Assembly: GCA_002422315.1 (NCBI GenBank) | Contig: DIUJ01000024.1 | Coordinates: forward strand, 8,995-21,068 | Origin: Bacteroidetes bacterium UBA6161 | GTDB lineage: Bacteria > Bacteroidota > Bacteroidia > NS11-12g > UBA955 | Direction: 5' to 3' | DNA: 12,074 nt | The notes under the pieces: model-generated | What the model saw: the letters and a program-made list of their open reading frames with translations, nothing else | Told to the model about the DNA's origin: nothing | Databases searched by the model: none | Shown here: piece by piece, positions 4,775-12,074 of the stretch | Layout of the letters: each line of letters starts with the position of its first letter | How positions within the stretch are numbered: the first letter of the stretch is position 1 | Position numbers and translations under genes: made by a program

Positions 4775-7369
4775 TTAATGATATTTAATATATTCTATTT
4801 CTTTTAATTTTACTAACTCTTCAATTAATCCATCAACTAATAGTTGGGCTAATTGGTTACTCTCTTTGGAATTCCTATCTAATACTGCTTTTTTTAAAAT
4901 ATCAGGATTTTCTGCTTTTATTTTATTAGCAACATTAGAAGTGGTTTTGTAAAAGTCATCAGTACTCATATTTCCTATTTTCTTTACAAAATAATTGCTC
5001 CCATCTTTAGCAATTGCTCTTATTCCTCCAAATTGTTTGTCAAAAACAATTTTAATATCCAATGCACTTATCCCTGTAGAAGTAGGATGATTGTGAGATA
5101 AAATTACTCTTTTTGGATTATCTCCAGCATTTTTGATAACACTATCTAAATCACTTTTTCCAAACGAAACCGAATTTTTACTTTTTTGAGAGAAACTTTC
5201 AGATAATACCTTTCCTTCCTCATCAAAAAACTTAGCATCTTCGTAATCTAATTTTCTAATTTCGTCTTCATATTTTGATACTTGTTTTAGTTTTCCAAAA
5301 TCATCAAGATGTTTTCCTTTTGTAATAAATTTTGAAGAACCAACGTCTTCAGCTACCTTTCTTAGGTCATCTATCAACCCATCTACATCTTCAATTCCTT
5401 CTTTTTTAGCGGCTTTTCTTATCTCATCTTCATATTCTAAGGCTTTTGAAGCACTACTTCTAGCTCTTTTGAGTAAAAACTCGCCCAAATCTGCTCCAAG
5501 ACAGCAAAGCTCTAAAATTAGTAAAAATTCTGAGAGTTCTTTTGCCCATTCTTCATCTCTTAAATCAGTTATTTTTAATAGGGCATTTACTGTGCCAGAA
5601 CTTATTTCTATAACACCTACAGCACCTCTTGCTACTGCTTTTGCATTAGCAACTACTTTGCCTGTTCGGCTTACAAATTTTAATTTGTTGGCTTTGCCGG
5701 CTACTTTTGCCAGATGCCTAAACTTGGCAAGATTACCAACTCCTGAAAAAGTGGTTAAAATATCTACTGTATATTCTGTAGCAGTTACTACATTGTCCCA
5801 AAAGGCTCTATCTTCACCTGCTTTTAATACAAATGCAGGCATGAGAGGAGAAGTAAGTTCTACACCGGTTTGCTGTTTGTCAAAATTGTTAATCGCAATG
5901 GGTTGAAAAGGATGATAATAAAATGTTTTCTCTGTTTCAGCAAATTGTTTTACTACTTCTCCTAATGAAGGACTGAATATTGAGGCAATTTCATCCCACC
6001 AACTGTTATCTGGTTCATATTTTAGTAAATTGGCATTTTCCCAACTGATGTCTTTGTTGCTGTAAAAGAAAGTATATTTTTTTTTGGCTTCATAATTTAC
6101 AACAAATGGACTTTCGTTCTTTTGATACAACTTGTTATCGGGATTTTTATAACTTGATTGAAACCATACTTTTTGAATTAAACCAACAAACACATTAAAA
6201 TTATCGCCATTAATTTTGTCATAAAGCAATGAAAATCTTGTGTCTTTATTGTTTTTTGAATGTAATAATTCTTTCAAAAAAACATCTGGAGTAGTTGTTT
6301 TGGAAAGCCCTTTCAAAATATGCAACACAATGTCATCTGCGTTAGTTCCAACATTAGTAACAAAACCATCAAGGGTTTCATCCAGTACCGCCCACAGAAA
6401 CTTGGAATTTATTTTTTCAAACATACCAATAGGTACATAATATAATACTTTTAAAATGTCTTCACTTTTACTGCTTCTTAGCAATCTATATACAATATCC
6501 ATATAATCTCTAAGAAAAAGTTCTCTATTTTTAGATTCAAATAAGGATGCTTGGTCCAAATAATAGAAAATAGTTTGGTTGAGATATTCTAAAAATGCAC
6601 CATAGAAATTAAATTTTAATTTCACGGCACGTTCTGCCATCATGCTGTTGTGCTTAATGCCTTTTTCATAATAAGTGTATCTGATGATATAATTTCCTAA
6701 CGCATTTTTATTGACCTTAGGAAACAGATTAACAAAAGCTGATTTGTTTTTTTTTGTTAAATTTACTTTGATTTGGTATTTTTCAATAACTATTTTAAAC
6801 TTACTTTCTATCAATAGTCGCAATGCCCAGTCAGAAGCAGAATTATCATATCCCTCATGGTTTTTGAAATCAAAAGAATAGTCGCCATTCTCAACTTTGA
6901 TATCATTTGGATGATAAAGAAAATGATCCGGAAAAACTGTAACATTGCTTAATTGTATTTCAAAAGCAATTTCATTTTGTTTATCAAAAAACCGTCCAAA
7001 ATTATTGCCTTCTTTTATTAAAGTTAGTTCATCGATTTCATTTTGCGGTAATGTTTCCCAATTATCATTTAGATACAATGGAATTCTTCTATATTTGGGA
7101 TCTACATCTACATTCTCTTTGATATAATAAACGTAGTGACCTGCAGCTGCCCTTTTAAAATAAAACTCGTGTCCTGAGATTTCATAACCAATATATTTAC
7201 AGAAACTATCCGAAATAAGAGATTTTAACACTCCAGTTATATTGGTTTCTATAGCTGTGTTATAACTCTCATTTATGTATATGACAGGGTGGTATTCTGA
7301 AACTTTATCAGCCTTTTCACCTCTTCGATTAAATTTAAAATAATCGACTACTTTTATAAACTCACTCAT
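4775..7369 (-). CDS. Polymorphic toxin with C-terminal JAB/JAMM-like metallopeptidase domain
   Basis: This 864-residue protein is modular. Residues ~1-480 are a soluble N-terminal region of unknown family, rich in Tyr, Phe and Asn, presumably used for loading or delivery. Residues ~481-600 contain YYHPFQPI, a MPAF segment and hydrophobic helices (GAVGVIEISSGTVNALLKIT), a pre-toxin style I associate with Bacteroidota toxins. Residues ~604-675 are the repeated pre-toxin segment R. The tip (~680-864) is unique in the window and has SHNHPTSTGISALDI: H759, H761, S768 and D771 fit a JAMM-like H-x-H-x6-S-x2-D site, one residue shorter than the classic x7 form but like the HNHP domains of some Rhs and MuF toxins. 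A second YEDEIRK (700-706) repeats 646-652. There is no signal peptide, so Sec/T9SS export is unlikely and injection more plausible. It lies 51 bases after the 1272-residue gene with a hairpin between them, and one base before its immunity gene. Confidence 0.8.
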   Translation of the reverse strand: MSEFIKVVDYFKFNRRGEKADKVSEYHPVIYINESYNTAIETNITGVLKSLISDSFCKYIGYEISGHEFYFKRAAAGHYVYYIKENVDVDPKYRRIPLYLNDNWETLPQNEIDELTLIKEGNNFGRFFDKQNEIAFEIQLSNVTVFPDHFLYHPNDIKVENGDYSFDFKNHEGYDNSASDWALRLLIESKFKIVIEKYQIKVNLTKKNKSAFVNLFPKVNKNALGNYIIRYTYYEKGIKHNSMMAERAVKLKFNFYGAFLEYLNQTIFYYLDQASLFESKNRELFLRDYMDIVYRLLRSSKSEDILKVLYYVPIGMFEKINSKFLWAVLDETLDGFVTNVGTNADDIVLHILKGLSKTTTPDVFLKELLHSKNNKDTRFSLLYDKINGDNFNVFVGLIQKVWFQSSYKNPDNKLYQKNESPFVVNYEAKKKYTFFYSNKDISWENANLLKYEPDNSWWDEIASIFSPSLGEVVKQFAETEKTFYYHPFQPIAINNFDKQQTGVELTSPLMPAFVLKAGEDRAFWDNVVTATEYTVDILTTFSGVGNLAKFRHLAKVAGKANKLKFVSRTGKVVANAKAVARGAVGVIEISSGTVNALLKITDLRDEEWAKELSEFLLILELCCLGADLGEFLLKRARSSASKALEYEDEIRKAAKKEGIEDVDGLIDDLRKVAEDVGSSKFITKGKHLDDFGKLKQVSKYEDEIRKLDYEDAKFFDEEGKVLSESFSQKSKNSVSFGKSDLDSVIKNAGDNPKRVILSHNHPTSTGISALDIKIVFDKQFGGIRAIAKDGSNYFVKKIGNMSTDDFYKTTSNVANKIKAENPDILKKAVLDRNSKESNQLAQLLVDGLIEELVKLKEIEYIKYH
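5367..5560 (-). repeat. Pre-toxin repeat R1 (inside the full-length toxin gene)
   Basis: This is the in-gene copy of the segment found in all three orphan cassettes. It encodes DEEWAKELSE through EGIEDVDGL. It is the most diverged of the four at base level, for example in the codons around CCLGADLGEF, and upstream of RDE it reads ITDL where the orphans read LTNQ. Recombination between it and any orphan copy would swap the JAB tip and its immunity gene for another pair. Confidence 0.85.
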
Positions 7370-7384
7370 TAAACTGAATTAAAA

Positions 7385-7406
7385 CCCAGCCAAAGAAATG
7401 GCTGGG
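7385..7406 (-). terminator. Hairpin between the 1272-residue gene and the toxin gene
   Basis: On the minus strand, CCCAGCC-ATTTCTTT-GGCTGGG forms a perfect 7-bp GC-rich stem followed by TTTT and A/T. It lies 14 bases after the stop at 7421 and 15 bases before the toxin ATG at 7369. The U-run is short, so it may terminate only partly and lower toxin expression relative to the upstream gene. It differs in sequence from the cassette-end hairpins. Confidence 0.6.
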
Positions 7407-7420
7407 TGGGTTTAAATTAT

Positions 7421-10400
7421 TTATTCTTTATTCATTTCTCGCTTTATGGCTTCCAAAGATATTTGAGCCACAACTTGTCTGTTTTTACCGGCTGTAGTCA
7501 GTTGTAGGTTTCCGTTGTTAATATCAATATTCTCTATTAACCTTGCTCCTTCAGGTAATTCTACTGGATTTGTGGTCTCCGAAGGACCGCCAATCAATGC
7601 ATCTGGGTTAGTTATAAAACCGAGCTCATTATCATCGTTACAAAAACTTCCCAAATTATCCTCGTAGTCTTCGCTATCACAGGAACAAGGAAGGGCCTTC
7701 TCCACTTTTAATCCAATACTGTCAGCCTGCAAAATTGTTAATGCCGTAGGTACACGTTGTCTCCATGGTTTACCTACTTTATTACCCGTAGGTGAACGTA
7801 ATTCATCAATCAATGATAAAAACAATGGATCACCAATTACCGGCACTTCGCCGCCGTTCCATATCCTGCCGGTTTGTAAATAAAAATTAACAGCCTCTTC
7901 AAAACCGGGACGCACTGTAACAATAACCCTAGCCATACCGGAACGCAAGAACTGTCTAAAGAGAGGATCTAAATTCTCCTCCGTAAAGGCTTGTTTCCAA
8001 TCTTCGCGTTTACCCCAGTAAAATGGATAAAAGTTATATGACATGATATCCCACTCAAAAGCCTGCTCAATGAATTTTACAAAAGAAGCATACTGGTCTA
8101 ATGTTCCATTCACATTAACTTCATAATTTGTAAAATTTCCTCCCCTAGTTAAATTTGTCTTTCCATAAGTCAAAGTGGCATTTGGATTTTGATCTATTAA
8201 ATAGGAAATACAATTTTTCTTTAAAACACTTGATACTATTTCAAGATACAATAAAGGATGTGTGGTTTTCTCATCAGAAGTAGTATCATTATTTGGCTGT
8301 ACCAATTCGTCATACAACTTCTTGGCTTCTTCATAAGCTGCTATGATTTTGTTAAAACATTCCGATCGCCAATAAGTAGCCGCTTCATTTGTTAACTCAC
8401 ACTCTGCACGAAGTGTACCATGAATTATTGGACTTTCACTAGTTTGAAAAGAATAAAACACTTTATTCTTTAAGGCAATAGTTCCACCTGTTAAAATAGT
8501 CCCGGATGACGAACCTTCATTAACATTTGCAATTGCAATAGTAGAATAACCTGCAATTGTTAATCGACCTGAGTGAAACCCTGCAAATTCTCTTCTGGAA
8601 GTCATAAATTGATAGTGAATTTTCTTAGCAATGTAATCTTCAGGAATCTCAAAATCACCAGTACCAACTACCATTTGAATCTTTCCATCATCTTTTCCTG
8701 TAAAATTAGGGTCTTTACCCTCAAAAGCATGTGACACAACTAGAGTAGCTTCTGGTTTTTTGGGTAGGTCAACATTATATATCGCAGCCCAATACGCCAA
8801 CCTACTATCGTTTACATCATTTTGAGTTTTCATCATAAAATTCCCAATCTCTTTTCTAGGATCTTTAGGCATTAATATCAAATTTTCATTATCCAATGAA
8901 TCATTTGTTTTTGAAAACCTATACAATTTTGAGGGCTGTGGAATCATAAACTCCAACATTTGCCGCTTACCATAATTAATAACTTGATTTTTGACAACCT
9001 TATCAACCCAACGATAAACACCAACTACATGTTCGTCGCCTTTGCGATTATCAAAACCGTGACTGTTATTCTCTTCAAATTCTTCAACAATAGTCTGCGT
9101 ACGTTCCTGCATAACTTTATTAACCACTCGTTCCAAAGCCCTTTCTGTAACTTCCTTTGATTGAGTAACGGCTTGATGAGAGCTGTTTTCTACAGATTGA
9201 TGCGAAGCAAATCCTGTTTGTGAAGATATAGTAACTTCAGGAATCTTAACCCCGCCACCAAATTTTGTTCCCAGACTTAAATTAGTTTGAAAATCACGAC
9301 TGCTTGCTAGAGCTTGAGAAATTTCATTATGCATTTCAAAACGATTACTGGTATTAAGTTCTGAAAGTTGTTCGTTCTCAGTTTCAGTTCGATCAGTTTG
9401 CGAGGTTGTCTTTCCTAGAAATCTTCGTGTACTCATTTCTTTAAACTCACGAGCCATAATGTTTTCTATATGTTGTACATCACCTTCAACATAGCAATAA
9501 GTGCTCTGCTCTACACGATTGTAATCTGCAATGCCTATGTCCTTCATGCCAAAACCGGAAGGAACAAATACTGCTACACCATCTGAATCTCCGGCAGAAC
9601 GTACCGTTAAAACGCCTGTCAATTCAAAATAAACTTCTTGATTTGTAGTAATTATACTTGAAAGCTGTTCTTGTGTAAACCCAAAATCATAAACAACATC
9701 TTCCGAATTAAAAGAAACTGTTCCTTTAAATTGTTGATAGCTTGGTAGAGTCGATTGCGTAATAATTGCATTTAATGGATTTCTAAAACTGAGCAAATTA
9801 CCTTCAATGTTCTTATTCAATACTTGTTGAGAAGTAAAATTTAAGGAACTATTTTGATTTTCTGCTGTAATTTGAAATTCAGATAAATCATATCCTGTTT
9901 GTGGAAGTCCAATAAAAAAATTCAATTGAAGCTTATCGCCCCGCATACTGGCAAACAATCGATAATGATAAGGTTCTAACAGTTGTACATCAAGTACTAA
10001 AGGCCCCGTAGGCGTTGCAACTACCGGCGTCTGATGACCAGGCAATGGTTGAACTATGGGAGTCAAATTATCAATCAAATCATTAAACGTTGGTAAAATA
10101 TGTCCTGGACTTGGATAAGTATTAAAATCATTAACTTCAAAATCAGCGATAGGTGATAAAGAAATCGGCGACATGGAAGGTAAAGGACGATATTGTGCAC
10201 TATTGCGTTGAAAAGAAGTTAAAAACGCATAACTGTCTTCACTTAGGTGCTCAATATAAAATCTATCATCAGGATAAGGATAACTAAAAGAATAATCAGG
10301 ATAGTTAGGCTCTTCTAGATAAGGCGGTTGCTTACACGGATCTAATGGATTGTATTCTTGATTGGTTGGCAATAGGTCACACCACTTACGGAGCTCTCTA

Positions 10401-11239
10401 TCATAATCGGCTTGGTGTTGCTTAATCAATGGAGTTACCTCTCTTTCATATTGCTTATCATATTGGTCTTTAGCTTTTTGATAGGCATTCTGATAAACAG
10501 CATCAGCTCTTTGAAGTTCCTTTTTTAGTGTATTAATTTGGGTTTGTAACTCATGAACAGCATCATTTTTTAACACTTGTTCAGAGGTAGAATGCAACAT
10601 TACCCGCTTCGTTTTAAAATCTTCTGATTTTCTTGCTGTATCTGATGAATGAACTCCATTAAAAAAATCATTAGGTAAAACAACTTTAGCACCAAGTATA
10701 ATCTTATTGAGAGAATCAATTTTTTCTACAGAAATATCTTTGATTAAAGTTCTAACTACATGATCTGCAAACAACAATTGTATAATTATTTCTTTAGCAT
10801 ATAGACTTTCTTGGTGAACTACTTGATAAATCAATTGAGTCCATAAAGCCCTACGATTTGTTTCAGTTAAAGGGTCTAGAAAATCACCACTAAGTACAGG
10901 CTTTAATGCTATCCGGGTGACATCATTAAAGTCATAATTCTTTTGCATTCGCTCCAGTAATTCTGTTGTGGTAACATCATGCTTGTGCTTGGCCAACCAT
11001 TGTGAAAAAGCATACAAAGAAAATTCTTTTAAAACATCAATGGAATATACTTCTGGCAACACAACACTAGCCAATAATGACCATCGTTCGGCTTCCGGAT
11101 TTTGCCGAACAGCCAAAAGATAAGGATCTTCAAATTCAGGTCGCATAATAAACTTCTGCTCCTGCTCAAATTCAGAATACAACTCCGGACTTCGGTGATG
11201 AACAAACCGAAACAATGGGGTAGCTTTTAAACTGCTCAT
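7421..11239 (-). CDS. Large soluble protein of unknown function, first gene of the toxin operon
   Basis: This 1272-residue protein has no signal peptide or membrane segment. Residues 1-220 look mostly helical. A coiled coil covers ~222-285 (LQTQINTLKKELQRADAVYQ and onward). A Pro/Tyr-rich low-complexity linker spans ~293-410, including YPDYSFSYPYPDD. The middle (~410-580) looks beta-rich. Residues ~585-770 form a charged helical stretch ending in EHVVGVYRWVDK and KRQMLEFMIPQP. The C-terminal part has a conserved-looking block with NFYPFYWGKREDW (1069-1081), LDPLFRQFLRSGMARV (1090-1105) and GRIWNGGEVP (1124-1133). I have the impression that these blocks recur in large uncharacterised proteins of Bacteroidota and other phyla, but cannot name the family. 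Its size, coiled coil and position directly before the toxin suggest a carrier, scaffold or loading partner. The ATG at 11239 is the first start in a frame preceded by A/T-rich sequence without a Shine-Dalgarno motif. Confidence 0.75.
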   Translation of the reverse strand: MSSLKATPLFRFVHHRSPELYSEFEQEQKFIMRPEFEDPYLLAVRQNPEAERWSLLASVVLPEVYSIDVLKEFSLYAFSQWLAKHKHDVTTTELLERMQKNYDFNDVTRIALKPVLSGDFLDPLTETNRRALWTQLIYQVVHQESLYAKEIIIQLLFADHVVRTLIKDISVEKIDSLNKIILGAKVVLPNDFFNGVHSSDTARKSEDFKTKRVMLHSTSEQVLKNDAVHELQTQINTLKKELQRADAVYQNAYQKAKDQYDKQYEREVTPLIKQHQADYDRELRKWCDLLPTNQEYNPLDPCKQPPYLEEPNYPDYSFSYPYPDDRFYIEHLSEDSYAFLTSFQRNSAQYRPLPSMSPISLSPIADFEVNDFNTYPSPGHILPTFNDLIDNLTPIVQPLPGHQTPVVATPTGPLVLDVQLLEPYHYRLFASMRGDKLQLNFFIGLPQTGYDLSEFQITAENQNSSLNFTSQQVLNKNIEGNLLSFRNPLNAIITQSTLPSYQQFKGTVSFNSEDVVYDFGFTQEQLSSIITTNQEVYFELTGVLTVRSAGDSDGVAVFVPSGFGMKDIGIADYNRVEQSTYCYVEGDVQHIENIMAREFKEMSTRRFLGKTTSQTDRTETENEQLSELNTSNRFEMHNEISQALASSRDFQTNLSLGTKFGGGVKIPEVTISSQTGFASHQSVENSSHQAVTQSKEVTERALERVVNKVMQERTQTIVEEFEENNSHGFDNRKGDEHVVGVYRWVDKVVKNQVINYGKRQMLEFMIPQPSKLYRFSKTNDSLDNENLILMPKDPRKEIGNFMMKTQNDVNDSRLAYWAAIYNVDLPKKPEATLVVSHAFEGKDPNFTGKDDGKIQMVVGTGDFEIPEDYIAKKIHYQFMTSRREFAGFHSGRLTIAGYSTIAIANVNEGSSSGTILTGGTIALKNKVFYSFQTSESPIIHGTLRAECELTNEAATYWRSECFNKIIAAYEEAKKLYDELVQPNNDTTSDEKTTHPLLYLEIVSSVLKKNCISYLIDQNPNATLTYGKTNLTRGGNFTNYEVNVNGTLDQYASFVKFIEQAFEWDIMSYNFYPFYWGKREDWKQAFTEENLDPLFRQFLRSGMARVIVTVRPGFEEAVNFYLQTGRIWNGGEVPVIGDPLFLSLIDELRSPTGNKVGKPWRQRVPTALTILQADSIGLKVEKALPCSCDSEDYEDNLGSFCNDDNELGFITNPDALIGGPSETTNPVELPEGARLIENIDINNGNLQLTTAGKNRQVVAQISLEAIKREMNKE

Positions 11240-11307
11240 AAATGAATATTTTTAGGATTATTGATTCCATAAAAATATTAAGCTTGTTCAAATAAATCTC
11301 TAGGTAA

Positions 11308-11320
11308 TTTTACCCATTTT
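11308..11320. repeat. 13-base direct repeat, copy B
   Basis: TTTTACCCATTTT occurs here, about 70 bases upstream of the 1272-residue gene, and again at 11589-11601 just after the regulator gene. The ACCC core stands out in A/T-rich sequence, so it may be a binding site, but two copies alone are weak support. Confidence 0.3.
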
Positions 11321-11377
11321 ATATCATCTTTTTGTTAATTTCTGCTAAATTATTTTTTATGTTTATATCTGTTTGCT

Positions 11378-11437
11378 TTACTGCAAAGTAAGGAACGAGT
11401 CAAAAATAAAAGGAGTAAGCAATATAGGATAGTTCAT
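11378..11437 (-). CDS. Possible 19-residue leader peptide with Shine-Dalgarno site
   Basis: The minus strand has AAGGAGG (11449-11443), then five bases, then ATG (11437) opening a 19-codon frame, MNYPILLTPFIFDSFLTLQ, ending at TAA (11378). Shine-Dalgarno sites of this strength are uncommon in Bacteroidota, and none of the larger genes here has one. The peptide is hydrophobic. It could be a leader or regulatory peptide in the operon's 5' region, or a chance frame. Confidence 0.3.
   Translation of the reverse strand: MNYPILLTPFIFDSFLTLQ
11401..11408 (-). promoter_or_regulatory. Weak -7-like box upstream of the toxin operon
   Basis: TATTTTTG on the minus strand matches TAnnTTTG exactly, but no TTG lies 19-21 bases upstream; the nearest is only 11 bases away. 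It overlaps the small reading frame. As the only perfect -7 match in this intergenic region it is the best candidate for the operon promoter, possibly one needing an activator. Confidence 0.25.
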
Positions 11438-11588
11438 AACATCCTCCTTAACTGAACCATCATCTAACGAATAGTTATCAAATAAAATCAAACTGAAAAT
11501 CAGTACAAAATTTCATTATCTTGATAAAAAAAATGGTTTAGTATCTATAAGAGTGCTAAGTGGTCATTTAAAGTTTTACTCAACATAT

Positions 11589-11601
11589 TTTTACCCATTT
11601 T
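11589..11601. repeat. 13-base direct repeat, copy A
   Basis: This is the second copy of TTTTACCCATTTT, beginning just downstream of the response-regulator stop and 281 bases from copy B. The two copies bracket almost the whole intergenic region in the same orientation. Confidence 0.3.
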
Positions 11602-11606
11602 TAGGG

Positions 11607-12074
11607 TCACTTCACTTCTTCTAAAGAAATGACATACTCGTTAAGACACTTAACAATTACAGCAATAAAATTACTACATCCCGTTTTTTCTAATATTGTT
11701 CGCTTATGGCTATCAACTGTTCGGACACTTATACATAACACTTTGGATATTGCTTCACTAGTCCATCCTTTGGCAGTATTTAATATGATTTCTCTCTCAC
11801 GCAGTGAAATAAGTTCCGAAGTAGTGCATGGTATAGCAGTAGGGTGCAGCTCATTAGAAAAAGTAAATCGTCGTACTAATTCTAATAGTGGTAAATCAAA
11901 ATAAAAACCCTTCACCAAGACACTTCTTAGAGCTGTCTCAAATTGATCAGTTTCAGAATTTTTTGAAATGTAGCCGTTTACTCCCACCTTTACCAACCTA
12001 TAAATAACTTCCTCAGTCATCAATTGAGATAACGCTAAAATCTTAATCTTTGGATACTGCTCACGAAGCTGTTT
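11607..12074 (-). CDS. NarL/FixJ-type response regulator (partial, N-terminus outside window)
   Basis: The frame is open from the right edge to the TGA at 11607, giving 155 residues; an internal TTG at 12023 is not a real start, because coding similarity continues upstream (LREQYPKIKILALSQ). The visible part holds the second half of a receiver domain, with the ALS switch strand and the conserved Lys of NGYISKNS; the phosphorylated Asp must lie outside the window. A GerE/LuxR helix-turn-helix follows: SLREREIILNTAKGWTSEAI and then VRTVDSHKRTILEKTGCSNF, with the typical T-V-D-x-H-K recognition helix. Proteins of this type bind DNA as dimers after phosphorylation by a histidine kinase. It is on the same strand and directly upstream of the toxin operon, so it may control it, but that is inference from position. 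Confidence 0.9.
   Translation of the reverse strand, partial: KQLREQYPKIKILALSQLMTEEVIYRLVKVGVNGYISKNSETDQFETALRSVLVKGFYFDLPLLELVRRFTFSNELHPTAIPCTTSELISLREREIILNTAKGWTSEAISKVLCISVRTVDSHKRTILEKTGCSNFIAVIVKCLNEYVISLEEVK

Larger units (their letters stand above)
11240..11606. other. Intergenic leader region of the toxin operon
   Basis: This is 367 bases without a convincing long gene, between the response regulator and the 1272-residue gene. It is strongly A/T-rich. It contains one -7-like box on the minus strand (11408-11401), a 19-codon reading frame with a strong ribosome binding site (11449-11378) and a 13-base direct repeat at its two ends. I see no tRNA, recognisable riboswitch or mobile-element end. 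Its length is compatible with a regulated promoter and a long 5' leader. Confidence 0.6.

Noticed and set aside
5060..5110. RadC DNA-repair protein or HNH nuclease
   Set aside because: HNHP with downstream S-x-x-D is a JAB/JAMM pattern, not an HNH nuclease; the RadC N-terminal HhH region is missing and the domain is the tip of a large toxin followed by a partner gene.
1812..5560. CRISPR array or tandem repeat cluster
   Set aside because: The four repeats are ~170-210 bp, coding, and spaced by about 1 kb of gene sequence of varying length; CRISPR repeats are short with uniform spacers.
5469..5906. Plus-strand frame of 145 codons
   Set aside because: It is a shadow of the toxin pre-toxin region; a similar shadow occurs opposite R3, as expected from the repeated coding sequence.
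4775..7369. Type IX secretion substrate
   Set aside because: There is no N-terminal signal peptide and the C-terminus is a variable toxin tip without a T9SS sorting domain.

Overview
The window looks like a chromosomal accessory region of a Bacteroidota bacterium (Flavobacteriia or a related class). It is AT-rich. Start codons are mostly preceded by A/T-rich sequence without Shine-Dalgarno motifs, and one promoter candidate fits the Bacteroidota form TTG-N20-TAnnTTTG. The protein styles (pre-toxin region, NarL-type regulator, Amidase_2 with SH3 repeats) agree. All supported genes lie on the minus strand, so biological order runs from high to low coordinates.

From the right edge: a response regulator cut by the window edge (12074-11607); a 366-base intergenic region; a 1272-residue soluble protein of unknown function (11239-7421); a hairpin; then an 864-residue polymorphic toxin (7369-4775) ending in a JAB/JAMM-type HNHP metallopeptidase-like domain, followed one base later by its presumed immunity gene (4773-4270).

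Below that lies the main feature, an array of displaced toxin/immunity cassettes. Each starts with a copy of the same ~170-210 bp pre-toxin segment (R), which in the full gene encodes residues ~604-675. Each intact cassette then carries a different toxin domain, an immunity gene starting exactly one base after the toxin stop, and a UUCG-tetraloop terminator. Orphan 1 (4225-3127) carries a domain resembling an Rhs C-terminal toxin family plus a Trp-rich partner. Orphan 2 (3095-2030) carries an HEFMH zincin-like toxin plus a 91-residue partner. Orphan 3 (1995-1807) is only R plus a decayed hairpin, apparently a deletion scar. The orphans lack an N-terminal delivery region, have stop codons just upstream of the open frame and lie behind a terminator. 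They therefore look like a silent store of alternative tips that recombination through R could place on the expressed toxin, as known for CdiA and Rhs orphan tips.

The left end holds a promoter candidate, a two-SH3 N-acetylmuramoyl-L-alanine amidase without signal peptide (1690-704), and, three bases later, a membrane protein whose start resembles an alpha/beta-hydrolase and which runs off the window (700-1). No VgrG, PAAR, Hcp, sheath, tube or T9SS sorting domain is visible, so the delivery route of the toxin cannot be settled from this window.
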